Assembly: GCF_000224145.3 (NCBI RefSeq)
Contig: NW_004190496.2
Coordinates: 248,001 to 312,000, forward strand
Length of the DNA stretch: 64,000 bases
Source: Ciona intestinalis
Lineage: Eukaryota > Chordata > Ascidiacea > Phlebobranchia > Cionidae
Direction of reading: 5' to 3'
Shown: positions 25,708 to 36,598 of the stretch, piece after piece
Layout of the letters: every line of letters starts with the position of its first letter
Position numbering within the stretch: the first letter of the stretch is position 1
The notes under the pieces: generated by a model
Database searches by the model: none
The model's input: only the letters and a program-made list of their open reading frames with translations
Told to the model about the DNA's origin: nothing
Position numbers and translations under genes: made by a program

Positions 25708-28700
25708 TCATTCCATGAACTCTTTATGAACATTGAAAGGAGATTTTTTCCATTGCTTAACAGTAATCCTATCTTCTTCATGTTGTAACACGAAGTTGAC
25801 AATCTTAAGAACAGAGATAGGCTGTTGTCTGTGTCTCATATATGCTCCCCAATCAGACCTAATGTAATTAAATTGTATTGTTAAAATATCTACTCAATCT
25901 TATGCTTTAGAAATATTATTAATAGTGGCTAGTTTCCTCTATTCCTTGAAGAAGTTATAACATAACATAATTTTTATACATCTTTTCAAATAATCAAATA
26001 TAATAGAAAAAAACAATTTTTAAAACATAAAAAAAGGAAATTACTAGCGAAATGATAGTTTTTGTACAGATTGTGTCTTTACTCACATTTTTCTTTTAAT
26101 TACATCTCAATTTGTTTTGATTAAATACAACTCAATATGATATACTGTATTGTGAGTATAGCAGCCATGCTTTTATCTAATACTTTGTATCCAAGAAGTT
26201 TTTACACACAGCCTGTGTATAACCACCTTCTTTTAATTGCTTATTCCCTTCTTTTAGTTACTATGTAATTGGAAAAAGGGTGCGTAAAACCACACTCCGT
26301 AGAATGGAGCAAGTGTTAGTTGTAACGTTAAAGTGATTAGCCCCTCTTTACCTACCTGCAGCTTTTACACTTCACTATTCCAATAATTGTTTGTTCTCCA
26401 AAAACTTTATGTTTTATAGCTGGATATTGAACTATCTCTGCTCTCTCTATGAAGCCCGCATCAACCACAACATGGTGCTGAAATAAACCAAGTGCAGTGT
26501 GTACCAACAAAAATGCATTAACTTATCTTATTTATCCTCGTGTGCCGGGGCAACAGAAGTCAATATTTTACAGGTTTGCTGTTTCATATACATGGGTTGT
26601 CTGAATTGTCAGGTATACAGAAAAACAAATCACACACAAAGTTACATACAATGTAACTGAAGGTGTATGAACCAAGACATGTGGGTTAAAATAACTATTG
26701 CTTTTTTCCCGCCACAAGAGAATAAAACAAGTTGCTTTTATTCATTTTAAATATTTGAATAATTTGATATACCTGATGATTAATATGCTGAAATTTATCA
26801 GAAGTGGTGGCAACTTTTTTGCACTTTTTACATAAGAATGTCCATATCTTGTTAGATGCGATTGCGCCCTCAATTTGACGTTGAGCTGCTGATCTTTCGG
26901 ATTCTCTCTCAACTTTTAAAAGTCTTTGAAATTCCTTAATCTACAATTAAAACAAAATTAACTAAATGGAACTAAACAAAACGAAAAGTAGGTATAAAGC
27001 ACCAAAATGTTTAACATTCAGGGGAGGCAGGGATAGTTAGGCAAGCATTTCTATGGAACAAATCTAAATTATTGTTTGTAAAAGTCACTGATTGATGCAG
27101 GGTAGAAATTTCAACGTAGTCTTACAAATGCAAGTTTGCCCCTTTGCCTTGTAGCAACAACATACATTATACAAGAGTTAAAAATTTGTAATGCTTACTT
27201 CTTGTTCAAGAATGGTTGAATTGGTATTTCTGATTTGTTTTAGTGCTTCACGAGAACACTCTAGTTGAGCTATGTTAGTTTCTTCCTGATGAATTAGTGC
27301 ACTGCCTTCATAAGCGAGAAGGAACATTTTACTTTCTTTTGCACGACCTCTACCTGAAAGTAATGAATAAATGAAAGAATGAACTTTATTTATTCTTGCA
27401 TGGTGGAACAGCAGCAGTTGTTAATTGTTATAACACAGGTGTTGTGTTTCACACACCTTTGGTTATGAAGCAAGTGCCTAACCACTTCGCCACCGCATCG
27501 CACATTCCTTACCTTGCCTTTGTACATGACCAATTTCATTGGTAGAGTAGTTGTATGCAATCACCAAGTTACAAGCTGGAATATCAAATCCTTCCTCTGC
27601 AACTGAAGTTGCAACAATTATTTTGGTCGAACCATCTCTGAAAGATGAAATGGTGTCTTCTTGTTCAACCCTGGTCATTCCTGAAGAACTATAGTTTAGT
27701 ATACAGCAATGTACCCGTAGCCTAAATGGGTATTCTGGGTAGGCATACACACCAGGAACAGTTTATGTTAAATTGTCAACCATACAGTACAAAAACTGTT
27801 AAAATTGCCAATAAAGTTACATACGTGGTAACTCGTAAGGGGGAACAAGGTATGTGAAACAGAACACCCGTGTTATAACGACTGTCGTTGCCCTGCCACG
27901 CCAGGATGGACAAGTTAAATTAATTTAATTAATAAAACTACCTCCATCTCCAGCAGAAGCTCCCACTCCAGTCAGTTGCTTTGGTTTTAAATCATAAAAA
28001 TCTTCCATAAGACAAGTTACCAAAGCCTTGGCAATACACCTGGTGCGTACAAATATAATACACTTAGATTCTGGGAAGTCGACAAACTCAGCGGTGAGAA
28101 TTTCAAACAATTTTCTCAATATGGGGCTGGTATGATATTCTCTCTTAGGTGCTGAAAATTAGAATCAAGTTTCAAATTTCATTAGAATAGTTGGTAATGC
28201 GTTGCAACTAGGCCTGGAAAATGGGTAAAGGGCCAAATTTCTCAACCAAAAACATGGGAGATGTATAAAATTATTTTGTTTTACACCATAATCATCTGCT
28301 TACGCATATGTTTTAGCAGACAAAAGCTGTATCAACAGTTTGAGCACATTTATGCAGAAATAAAGCATTCTGTGACACAAACCACTTCTGGGTGTCATTA
28401 ATGTGCCAACTCTGGCCTAAATCTCAAGAGTCTAAGCATGTCATGCTTTAGGATTTACTGTAGAACAGAGTAACAAACATACCATAATCTTCATGCAATT
28501 GTTCTAATTCTGGTACAACTGTGGTGCATGCATTACACCAAAACTGAGTTACATAATCACAAGCTTCTGTGCTGGTTAGATCATAATCAATCATCAATGA
28601 GTTGTTATATTCCTAAATAAGAGTAAAATCGTAACTTTTTTTTTTTAAAGTATTTGTCCATTTTTCTAATAATATTGGTGCCTTTGGACAGTGAGCCTTT

Positions 28701-31173
28701 AGCTCAAAGGTTACAGGGCATAGGTTTAAGGTTGTAGCTGTTAACATTGTGGGTGTATGTGTCCTTGGGCAAGACATTTAACAAAAATTGCTTTAATCCG
28801 ATGGTCCCCTATGAAATGTTAAAATACATTAAAATAAGAATAGCCTAAATTCAAAATAATAATCAACCACAAAGTTACATATGTGGTCAATTGTAAGCCG
28901 GGACGAATTGTAAGAAAAACCTTTTGCTAATGTGTAATAGCACAAGGGATAACTTAAAGGAAATCAAGGTTACAAACATTCATTTGAATAACAGTGGCTA
29001 CACATTATAAATACTTACACGTAGGTGTTGAGCATATTCCTGAAGTCGTTGACTTAATTTGTCATTTCTTAATGTACTGCTTGATTCCCTTAACTGGACA
29101 CACCAAGCCTCAAATGCTTGTGTTCCAGGTTTTGCTTTCAGGTTCGTGTCTATATCTTTTACTTCTAAAAATATTCATTCGAATAAATATAACTTATATA
29201 TCCTCACGGGGAAGGTCAACAAAAGTCGTTATTAAACGAGTGTTTAAAATACATGTGCTCCAAACAGATTCTAAGCATCCATTTGTTCTAAGAGTTTATA
29301 GACCCAACAAATCAGAAAAGCTCTGACATAAAATATTAAAATATACAAACCATTTTCAGCTTTTTCGAATTCTATTTTCAAGTTTTCCCATATTTTATTT
29401 ATGAGTGTAACCATGTTTTCCTGAAATTGTGTTTTTTTCCGATCAATGCGCCTTATTTCTGTTTTAAAAGACAGTTTAAAAAATTCAAAAGTATGGATTT
29501 GAAGAAAAAATAGTAGAAAATATGTTTTAAATTTTATCAGAGAGGTAGAAAAAGTTATACCACATGTAGTTTCTGTTGTATGTTTTCCCAACTCCTTTTT
29601 GTTCTCAATAACCTCCACTGGTGCAGTTGTTACATTTAAGTTTGCCAATAGTCTCTTTATATGCTGTGTTGCTGCTTGAACAGATTTTGCACCACCGACT
29701 CCAGGAGAAGCAGTCATTCCAATTACCTGTACAAGAAGAGAAATATCAGATTCATTTTTTTAATTTCTGTTTTTACACTATGTTTTAGCAATGGGAATTT
29801 AGAATTACATTATACCGAACAATTGAAATACAAAACAGATAAAATTGACTCCAAATAAATAGATAGGTCTACAAGAATATAAATTACCTCTTATCGATAA
29901 ATATTTAAATAACACAAATAAAAGTTTAGTTGGAAGAAAAGTTTCTGTAAAGACATACTTGTGGTAAAGGTTTTGCACCGTTGTACTTTGTCAAGTTATC
30001 GTGATAAACTTTCATAATGGAGTTGTAAGGATCCCCTTTCATTGCATGATGACATTCATCATATATGAGAAGACCAAGCTCATTAATGAAGTCACAATCT
30101 TTCCTAGAATGAACAAATGTATTATCACTATCAAACACTGCATGGTGTTGCTTCACACTAGAATACCAATTATTATAAAATACAGGGATGTTAATTTCCA
30201 AACCTATAGTTAGGTACTTTGCCTTGCACACTGTTATACTATCTGGACCATTCAAGTAGTAATGGGTGTGATATGCAAAAAAATTACAATAGGATGAACA
30301 TGCACAAGATTGCTCATAACAAATAGATAAAGGTTCTTACTCCAGATAATTAAAAAGAATCTGTGGTGTCATGAACGTTATTTTGTGTCCCATGATCAAG
30401 AAGTTAGGTGCAGCATTGGTGGTATTTTCTGAACTGATTTTGCACAGCATACCTTGTTCATACTTCATTTGACTGTAAGATTAAATAACTTTAAAATCTC
30501 AGTCCAACTACGTGGCACAGTGGTTAGGCCCATGCAACTAGCTTAGAAGATATGGTTTCAAAGGTCGCTTCTGCTGCCATTGTGGGCATCTGTGTCTTTG
30601 CACAAGACGCCATATACTAAAAGGTATTAATAAAAACATCCCATAAAACAATTAGTAATTACCTACAAAGTTACAAACTTGGTAACTTCTAAGCGGGAAC
30701 AAGGTGTATGAAACAGATCAACTGTGTTATAATGACTGTGTAAATGCCCGCCACTCGAGGATAAATAAATTAATTAATTATTTTATTCATAATGATAAGG
30801 AATATGTGAAACGAGCCTGTCGAATGCATCATGCTGCTGTTCAACCAATACAACTCTTGGAACCAGGAAAACTATTTTGCTGTTCGGGTTTCGTCTTAAA
30901 TGTTCCGTGCAAATGTGTTGAGCTACTAGAGTTTTTCCAGTTCCTTTAAAAACAAGAAAACTGCTTTGAAAATCGTTGCTAAATACCTAATTTTTTAATT
31001 TAAGTTTTGATTCCATTTTTTTACAAATTTTGGTGCTAATAGAGCAATAGTTATCCACAAAGCTAAATACATGACAAACTTTAAGAAGATACTGTCATTG
31101 TTGTGCCACAGTAGCATAAATAAGCTAGGCTCATTCATGTTTATATATATATATATTTATATATATTTATATA

Positions 31174-31209
<36 letters not shown>

Positions 31210-34200
31210 CTGAACTGTGGCTGTTCGGATTATGGGCCAAATCTGGACTAAATCTTATGCTTGGAAATGAACAGAACTTTAGCGTAAAAGCAATGTCTTA
31301 CCAGTTGGTGCAACAATAAGTGAGTTGTTTCCTTGTAATGCCTGCTCAGCAAGTTCCAATTGGTAATTCCTTAGCTTCAGTTGTTTAATTGAACCTTTAT
31401 CATGTGATACCATGTTAATAGAACATTGAACATAAATGGCATAACTCAAACAAGATCAAATTAATAAAACTAAGAGAAGGGAATTAGCAGCAAAACGACA
31501 GTTGTTAAAAACACTCTAGGTATAAAACTACTTTAGAAAATGTCTCAGTTAAAAGCAGGCTGCTAAACCCACAACAGAATAAATGAACACATATTGAGTT
31601 TTATTTAATTTAAACAAAGTAAGGTGTAATTTTAAGAAAAGTGAACGAAGATAAACAAATATAATTAACCAAAACAAATTTTAAAGTGTTACTTACCGCT
31701 ATGCTCCCCGCGTGTTATGTTCAACATGTCCATACATCTCAACAGTGAAGTTTTAGGTCTCTATAGTTTAGTTTTATATTCACAAACTATGTTAAACCTA
31801 TGGTTTATATCCAATATAAAGTTAGGCTCTAACCCAAATGATTGTTAAGAAATACTTTTTACGAGTTCGGGACTCCTAAGGCAAAACACTTAGCGGCAAT
31901 TGTTCTAACTCAGTGAACTCTTATGGGTTTTCCGAATTGTAAGCTATACATAAAAAATTAAACAAAAAAAACAATTACCCACAAAGTAACAAACATATCT
32001 CGTAAGTGGGGTATGAGGTGTATGAAACAGAACACCTGTGTTGTAATGATTGTCATGTCGATATAAATAAGTTACAATACCAGTAGATTACAACTAATTA
32101 AACAGTCTTGCCTGATCAAAGTTATTTGATTCAAAAGGTTCAGGTTCAGCATGAGTCTGAGATTCTATTGTTTCCCCATCCCTATTGTCAGATGTCCGTT
32201 CTTCTGAAAAATTAAGTTACATAATATTTAACACAAAGTAGACATATGCAATCCATGGCGCAACCAGAGGTCATAAAAAACATTTTTAGTCAAAAAAATT
32301 TTAGTATTTATTTTAAATTAAAATTTGATTGATTAAAAATGTTTTTACAACACCTCTTTTTTCTTTAGGAAAGTTTAGTTTTCTCATTATGCTAGGTATG
32401 TCAATCAAGTTGCATTTTTTGACTACCACTATACAATGAATTGATGAATTTACAATGAATTGAACAATGAATTGAAATTTAGCGTAAAATTATAATTTGT
32501 GGCGCAACCAGGAAGCGTTTTGGGGTTTCGAAAAATTCCTTTTTGAATAAATAAACTTCCTTGTTTTAGGAGAGTTTAGTTATTTCCCATTATACCAGAG
32601 TATGTTATAAACTTCATGCTTTTTTGATGCGTTTATAACTCTCCTTATTTTTTTCTGGCTCCACAATGCATACAATGAAATGATTTTCATACCATAAAAG
32701 AAAAAATACTCTCTAAGGGCTGCTGCGAGACTTCCATGTAATTTGTGAATGTAATGTTGTCCCTCTATTTCTTCAAGAAATTCTTTTAACCATGAAGGAG
32801 GTTTCCGAACTATAATAGAGAAGAATGCAGTTCCTGCTGCTGAGTTTCCCTTGACAAAAACACTTTGGATTTCTTCTCTGCAGAAAATTTATATTGAATG
32901 AAATTTATATTAAATGTAACTTATTAATTTATTTATCCTTGCGTTGCGGGGCAATTGCAGTCTTCATGACATGAGTGTTACGCTTTTTAACTGATGCTCT
33001 TTCTCAAACTTTGAACCATAGCGTGTCTTAACGATGTTTGCTGCTGACTTTCTTTTCTTTATTGTTTTATTAAATTAATATTCATTAGGTCCATTTAAAG
33101 GGAAAAGTTAAGTTATGTTAAATTTAAGGTTTCTCACTTTTCTTCAGTGTCCAGATGGTGTGAGAAAAAAGAAGTAAAATCCTCAAAGTCTATCACATTT
33201 AAATCCTTCTTGATCAAAATAAAAAGCTTTTTTATTTGTGGAACATCTTGCATGTATTCCTCACATTTTCCAAGTTGATGGTCCAGCTTACCATCCAACA
33301 CATCAGCTATCCACTGTCCTGTGCCTAAATTTAATTAATGAGGTATAAATGAACGAATGTAACTATTTATCCTTGCATGGCAGGTAATGACAGTCGTTCT
33401 AACACAAGTTTTCCGTTTCATACACCTCTTGCCCGCTTGTGAATTACCACATATGTAACTGTGTTGGTGACATCGTTTGATTACCTAATATTTTTTAAAC
33501 ATAGGTGAAAATTTACCCACTCTCTATAGGAGATAACTGGGTTGGAACAATTACCGATAAGCGTCTTGCCCAAGCACACATACATCCACAGTAGTAGCAG
33601 CGCCAAGCCTTGTACTCATGACCTCGAGGCTAAAGGCAGCATTCCAATCACTCTGCCACAGCGTCGGACCAACAAACCTTATTTGTTTAATTGATAATAC
33701 CTTGACTATTTCTCAATGCATCTAGAAATGCTTGCAAAATTCCAGGTTCTTCACATTCCTCCAAATATTTTATAAACAATTCGACTTGTTTTATCTTATT
33801 TCCTTCGTCAGTGATTTGTTTTCGAACTGCAAATCAACTATTTAAGATTAATGAATAAATGAGTGCAACTTATTTATCCTAGCATGGTGGAGCAACAGCA
33901 GTCATTATAAAACACCTGTTTTTTTTTTAATGTAACTTTGTAGGTGATTGTTTTTTAATATATTGCTAATAATTTATACAACACATAAGAAACCAATGGA
34001 TGGAACACTCTGCCATTATGTATGCTGCCCAAGAACACACACGCCCTGTAACCTCTGGGCTAGACTAGAGGCCGGTCCGCTAACCACTGTGCCGGTATAT
34101 TTATATTAGGAATAGTAAATTGCTTCAATAAACTTGATACTAACCGTCATCTTCCATATGAGGGAAGTTGTTTAGTATTGAACGAGGTGCAAGAAATATT

Positions 34201-34250
34201 TTTAAAAAAGGTCCCCAATGGGACATAAAGTATTTAACACTTTCTCCCAT
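25708..34250 (-). CDS. RIG-I-like receptor (tandem CARD, DECH RNA helicase, zinc C-terminal domain)
   Basis: Cytosolic sensor of non-self RNA of the RIG-I/MDA5 family. Twenty exons, all in phase, give 926 aa, close to human RIG-I. Exons: 34145-34250, 33701-33826, 33138-33324, 32693-32877, 32112-32203, 31697-31760, 31302-31394, 30817-30943, 30341-30472, 29959-30103, 29561-29726, 29351-29458, 29019-29164, 28483-28612, 27942-28151, 27513-27680, 27199-27353, 26773-26940, 26356-26477, 25708-25858. Exons 1-2 form CARD 1 (ILQAFLDALRNSQG near its end), exons 3-4 CARD 2 (WLKEFLEEIEGQ). Helicase motifs: Q/I LRNYQLELAE and APTGTGKT (exons 7-8), II DECHH (exon 10), III TAS (exon 11), IV IIFVRTR, V ATSVAEEGFDIPACN, VI HVQRQGRGRA (exons 16-17). 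The RNA-binding domain has paired cysteines LCKKCKK and VKCKSCRSDWG (exons 18-20). DECHH is nearer MDA5/LGP2 than the DECHN of RIG-I. Introns 5 and 8 need GC donors. The orthologue class is not decided. Confidence 0.94.
26998..27155. mobile_element. Short inverted-repeat element, relative of 1527-1687
   Basis: Carries AAAATGTTTAACATTCAGGG and GAGGCAGGGATAGTTAGGCA, matching the reverse complement of the end of the 1527-1687 element. Lies in RIG-I-like intron 17. Confidence 0.5.
27780..27925 (+). mobile_element. SINE-like repeat body, plus orientation
   Basis: GTTACATACGTGGTAACTCG to GTTGCCCTGCCACGCCAGGA; RIG-I-like intron 15. A minus body (27395-27480) lies in the next intron. Confidence 0.7.
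28401..28447. repeat. Single relic of the EFL1 minisatellite unit
   Basis: GTGCCAACTCTGGCCTAAAT followed by TCATGC matches the core of the EFL1 unit. Lies in intron 14 of the RIG-I-like gene. Another weaker relic is at about 31213-31260. Confidence 0.6.
28684..28960 (+). mobile_element. SINE-like repeat, near full length
   Basis: tRNA-like head (GTGAGCCTTTAGCTCAAAGG), middle GTATGTGTCCTTGGGCAAGA, then the body with GTTACATATGTGGTC. RIG-I-like intron 13. Confidence 0.7.
30505..30775 (+). mobile_element. SINE-like repeat, near full length
   Basis: Head GGCACAGTGGTTAGGCCCAT, middle CTGCCATTGTGGGCATCTGT, body GTAACTTCTAAGCGGGAACA, tail GATAAATAAATTAATTA. RIG-I-like intron 8, ending about 40 bases from exon 8. 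Confidence 0.75.
31139..31208. repeat. (TA)n/TATATATT microsatellite
   Basis: About 70 bases of almost pure TA with regular TTA interruptions, in intron 7 of the RIG-I-like gene. Confidence 0.95.
31850..32090 (+). mobile_element. SINE-like repeat, plus orientation
   Basis: Body CTCGTAAGTGGGGTATGAGG and ATGAAACAGAACACCTGTG with a degenerate upstream part. It ends a few tens of bases from RIG-I-like exon 5 (the one with the GC donor). Confidence 0.65.
32258..32690. repeat. Diverged tandem duplication in RIG-I-like intron 4
   Basis: Two diverged copies of a ~240-bp block: each has TGGCGCAACCAG (about 32258 and 32501) and then a TTTAGGA(A/G)AGTTTAGTT stretch (about 32365 and 32566). Contains no coding frame. 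Confidence 0.6.
33350..33665 (-). mobile_element. SINE-like repeat, full length
   Basis: Tail-side AATGTAACTATTTATCCTTG, body GTGAATTACCACATATGTAA, middle GCGTCTTGCCCAAGCACACA, head CTCTGCCACAGCGTCGGAC. RIG-I-like intron 2. Confidence 0.75.
33855..34110 (-). mobile_element. SINE-like repeat, minus orientation
   Basis: GTGCAACTTATTTATCCTAG at the left and AGAGGCCGGTCCGCTAACCA at the head end. RIG-I-like intron 1. Confidence 0.65.
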
Positions 34251-35359
34251 TTTCCAGAAATATTAACAAAACAAAACGTTTGTAATGGCGGTCGTTTTGT
34301 TGCTAATTCCCTTCTCTTTGTTGTTGTAATTAATTTGATCTTCGGTACTGTATAAGAGAAAATAGAAATTAAATAAAACTGATATTATGTTCTGTCACCA
34401 AAAATTTTTGTTATGTAGTTGAATTCATATTGCATTAATATGTTAAACCAAATTATCTTAATAAAAGTTGATTTACCAATGAAACTTAATGTTAACCTTC
34501 TCTGACTATAGTGACTCAATATATCCCATCACGCCACTCTAGCCTAACTATATATGTTTCACATGCAATAACGCCTTTAAATAAAAACAACACCATGTTG
34601 CAACGCAGTTCTGTTTTTAGTAGTTCCTCTAACTCACCTGGCAAGTGTTCCTAAATCGTTATTTCACTAATAAAAAAACATTCGTCTGTTGCATTGTAAC
34701 AATAAGAGCTGGTAACACAGGGCAAATATGTCCCGTGACGCAACTCTCCATACCTAAGTTTTCTTAATGGGGAATACCCACTAATTTAAACCGGGGATAT
34801 CCCCGTCATTTTATGTCCAAAAGCAAGCAAGAGCTTTCGCAATACGTTTAAATAGGTTTGTTTTAGAGGCCTCCATTCGTGGGAAGGCGTAAATAGAGTA
34901 TTTTAACAATTAAAGTATAAAGCTATTACTATAGCTCACATTAAATGGCATAACGTCACAAAATATTCCTTCTGAATTTTGTTTCTGACTTCCAAAGGAA
35001 AACAAATTATTTACGGTTTTTAAAATTTTAAGTTTACCTTCAAATTAACAGTGAATATGACTTTTCACTATAACCGCTATGTTATTTGGGAGGCAAAATG
35101 GGGTTTAATTGTCTTTCCACCTTTATGATGGGGTTTCAAACTTGTGTTTCTGTGGCTTTGAGATCAATCATCGTTTACATAATTTAAATTCTAATTTAAA
35201 GATATATTGCAATATCGTTTTTTTGTTGTTACTAACGGCAAAGCCAGTGTGCATAGTCATTGTTGACGATCGTGCGTCGGTTAAGTGCGTCAAAAAGAAG
35301 TTGGTTTAGGTTTAGGTTTAAGGACTTCCCTATCGCTATGGTATCATTACGTTCATTAA

Positions 35360-35554
35360 TATAGTAGGGTGAGATTGGACACCTTTAACACATAATACCC
35401 AAATACCCTGATCGTGTTTTAAACAATTAACAACGGTCAGTGGAAGTCGTGAGGATGCGGTTTTATAATTATTTGAATGTTCTTTGTTTATTACTACCAA
35501 ATGAAAAGCGAAACTAAACGAAAAGGTGTCCCATCTTCCCCCATCCTACTATAT
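35360..35554. mobile_element. MITE, GGGGGAAGATGGG type
   Basis: TATAGTAGGGTGAGATTGG to CATCTTCCCCCATCCTAC; divergent intergenic region. Confidence 0.85.
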
Positions 35555-35564
35555 TTATGAATAT

Positions 35565-35640
35565 ATTAGTCTGGGTGTTAGATCATATGGCCAAATCTGG
35601 CCGAAATCATAGGCCCCCTGACGTATACCTATATAATAGG
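35565..35640. repeat. Single relic of the EFL1 minisatellite unit (intergenic)
   Basis: ATATGGCCAAATCTGGCCGA with GCCCCCTGACG resembles the EFL1 unit core, showing that the unit is a dispersed repeat and not private to EFL1. Confidence 0.5.
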
Positions 35641-36598
35641 ATATGATATTGCAACAGATCAAAAAAAGGAATGCAGAATTTGGCGGAAGTAAATACAATG
35701 ATGATTAACGACTTCATTGTGTTTAGCAAGACCTCTGAAACAACAACAATCTGATGAATGAACGAATAGAAAAAGAAAAATTAAAGCCATACTCTGGTAA
35801 AATAATATAATAAACGTACCGAAGTAGTTAGACCTCAAGCCATAAACAGGAAATACCGGATTTGATGCTTTAACCCATATAGTGGTCGCTAATGGGTAAT
35901 CCATAATTGCTATCCGTGTAAAAACAATTGCCAACGTTGCTGGTAACACGTGCGAAAATACTATACTTTAGGCTAGATCGTTTACACCGGTTTTAATTCC
36001 TTTTTTTAACTTTGATATATATTTATAAATTATTCTGTTGCACTGATCCTAATCACTCTATTTGAAAGAAGCAAGGCTAAAACAACAATTAAATCAAAAA
36101 GTAAAATATATTTAATCAGTTTCAATGAGATATCTACAAACTGAAAATTAACCGGATCGTATTTTTAACAACAATTAACAACTCTCTTTTACGGTCGCGG
36201 AGCTACGGTTATATAATTCTATAAAAATTATTTGTTTACTATACCCAATGGACGAGAAAAGAGAATGAAACCGTGTCCCTTCCTGCCCCCACCCTACCGT
36301 ATATGTGCAGTAACACTCGTATTTAAACTGCTTTGCAGAAAATCTGAGATTTATGCACTTATGTTTGAATTATTTCATGCAGCATGGAAATGTATGTAAC
36401 TTGTTTATACACACATTACGTAGGTGGTGTTCCTAATCTATTTGCCTTACTAATCCGGACAAAGCATACGTAACATCCCGGTGCGGATTGTGTGTAATTT
36501 ATAACCAGAAAATTTGCACTATCACCCACACAAATAACCATAGCTGACATACGTTGGTAAGACACCTTTCTATAAAGCAGGAGAGTTAAGCTGTTAAA

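Larger units (their letters stand above)
34251..36598. other. Divergent intergenic region: RIG-I-like (left) and membrane protein A (right)
   Basis: The only head-to-head gene pair here, so both promoters lie in this 2.3 kb. It holds a MITE (35360-35554), a degenerate MITE (~36145-36303), a single relic of the EFL1 minisatellite unit (~35565-35640) and a weak minus-strand open stretch ending in a donor-like GTACG (35822-35949). I see no interferon-type element that I could support. Confidence 0.6.

Noticed and set aside
28684-28800. tRNA gene candidates in GGTTA...GGTTCRA-like stretches across the window
   Set aside because: They recur as heads of the SINE-like repeat, lack a clean cloverleaf, and are attached to the repeat body, so they are SINE parts and not tRNA genes.
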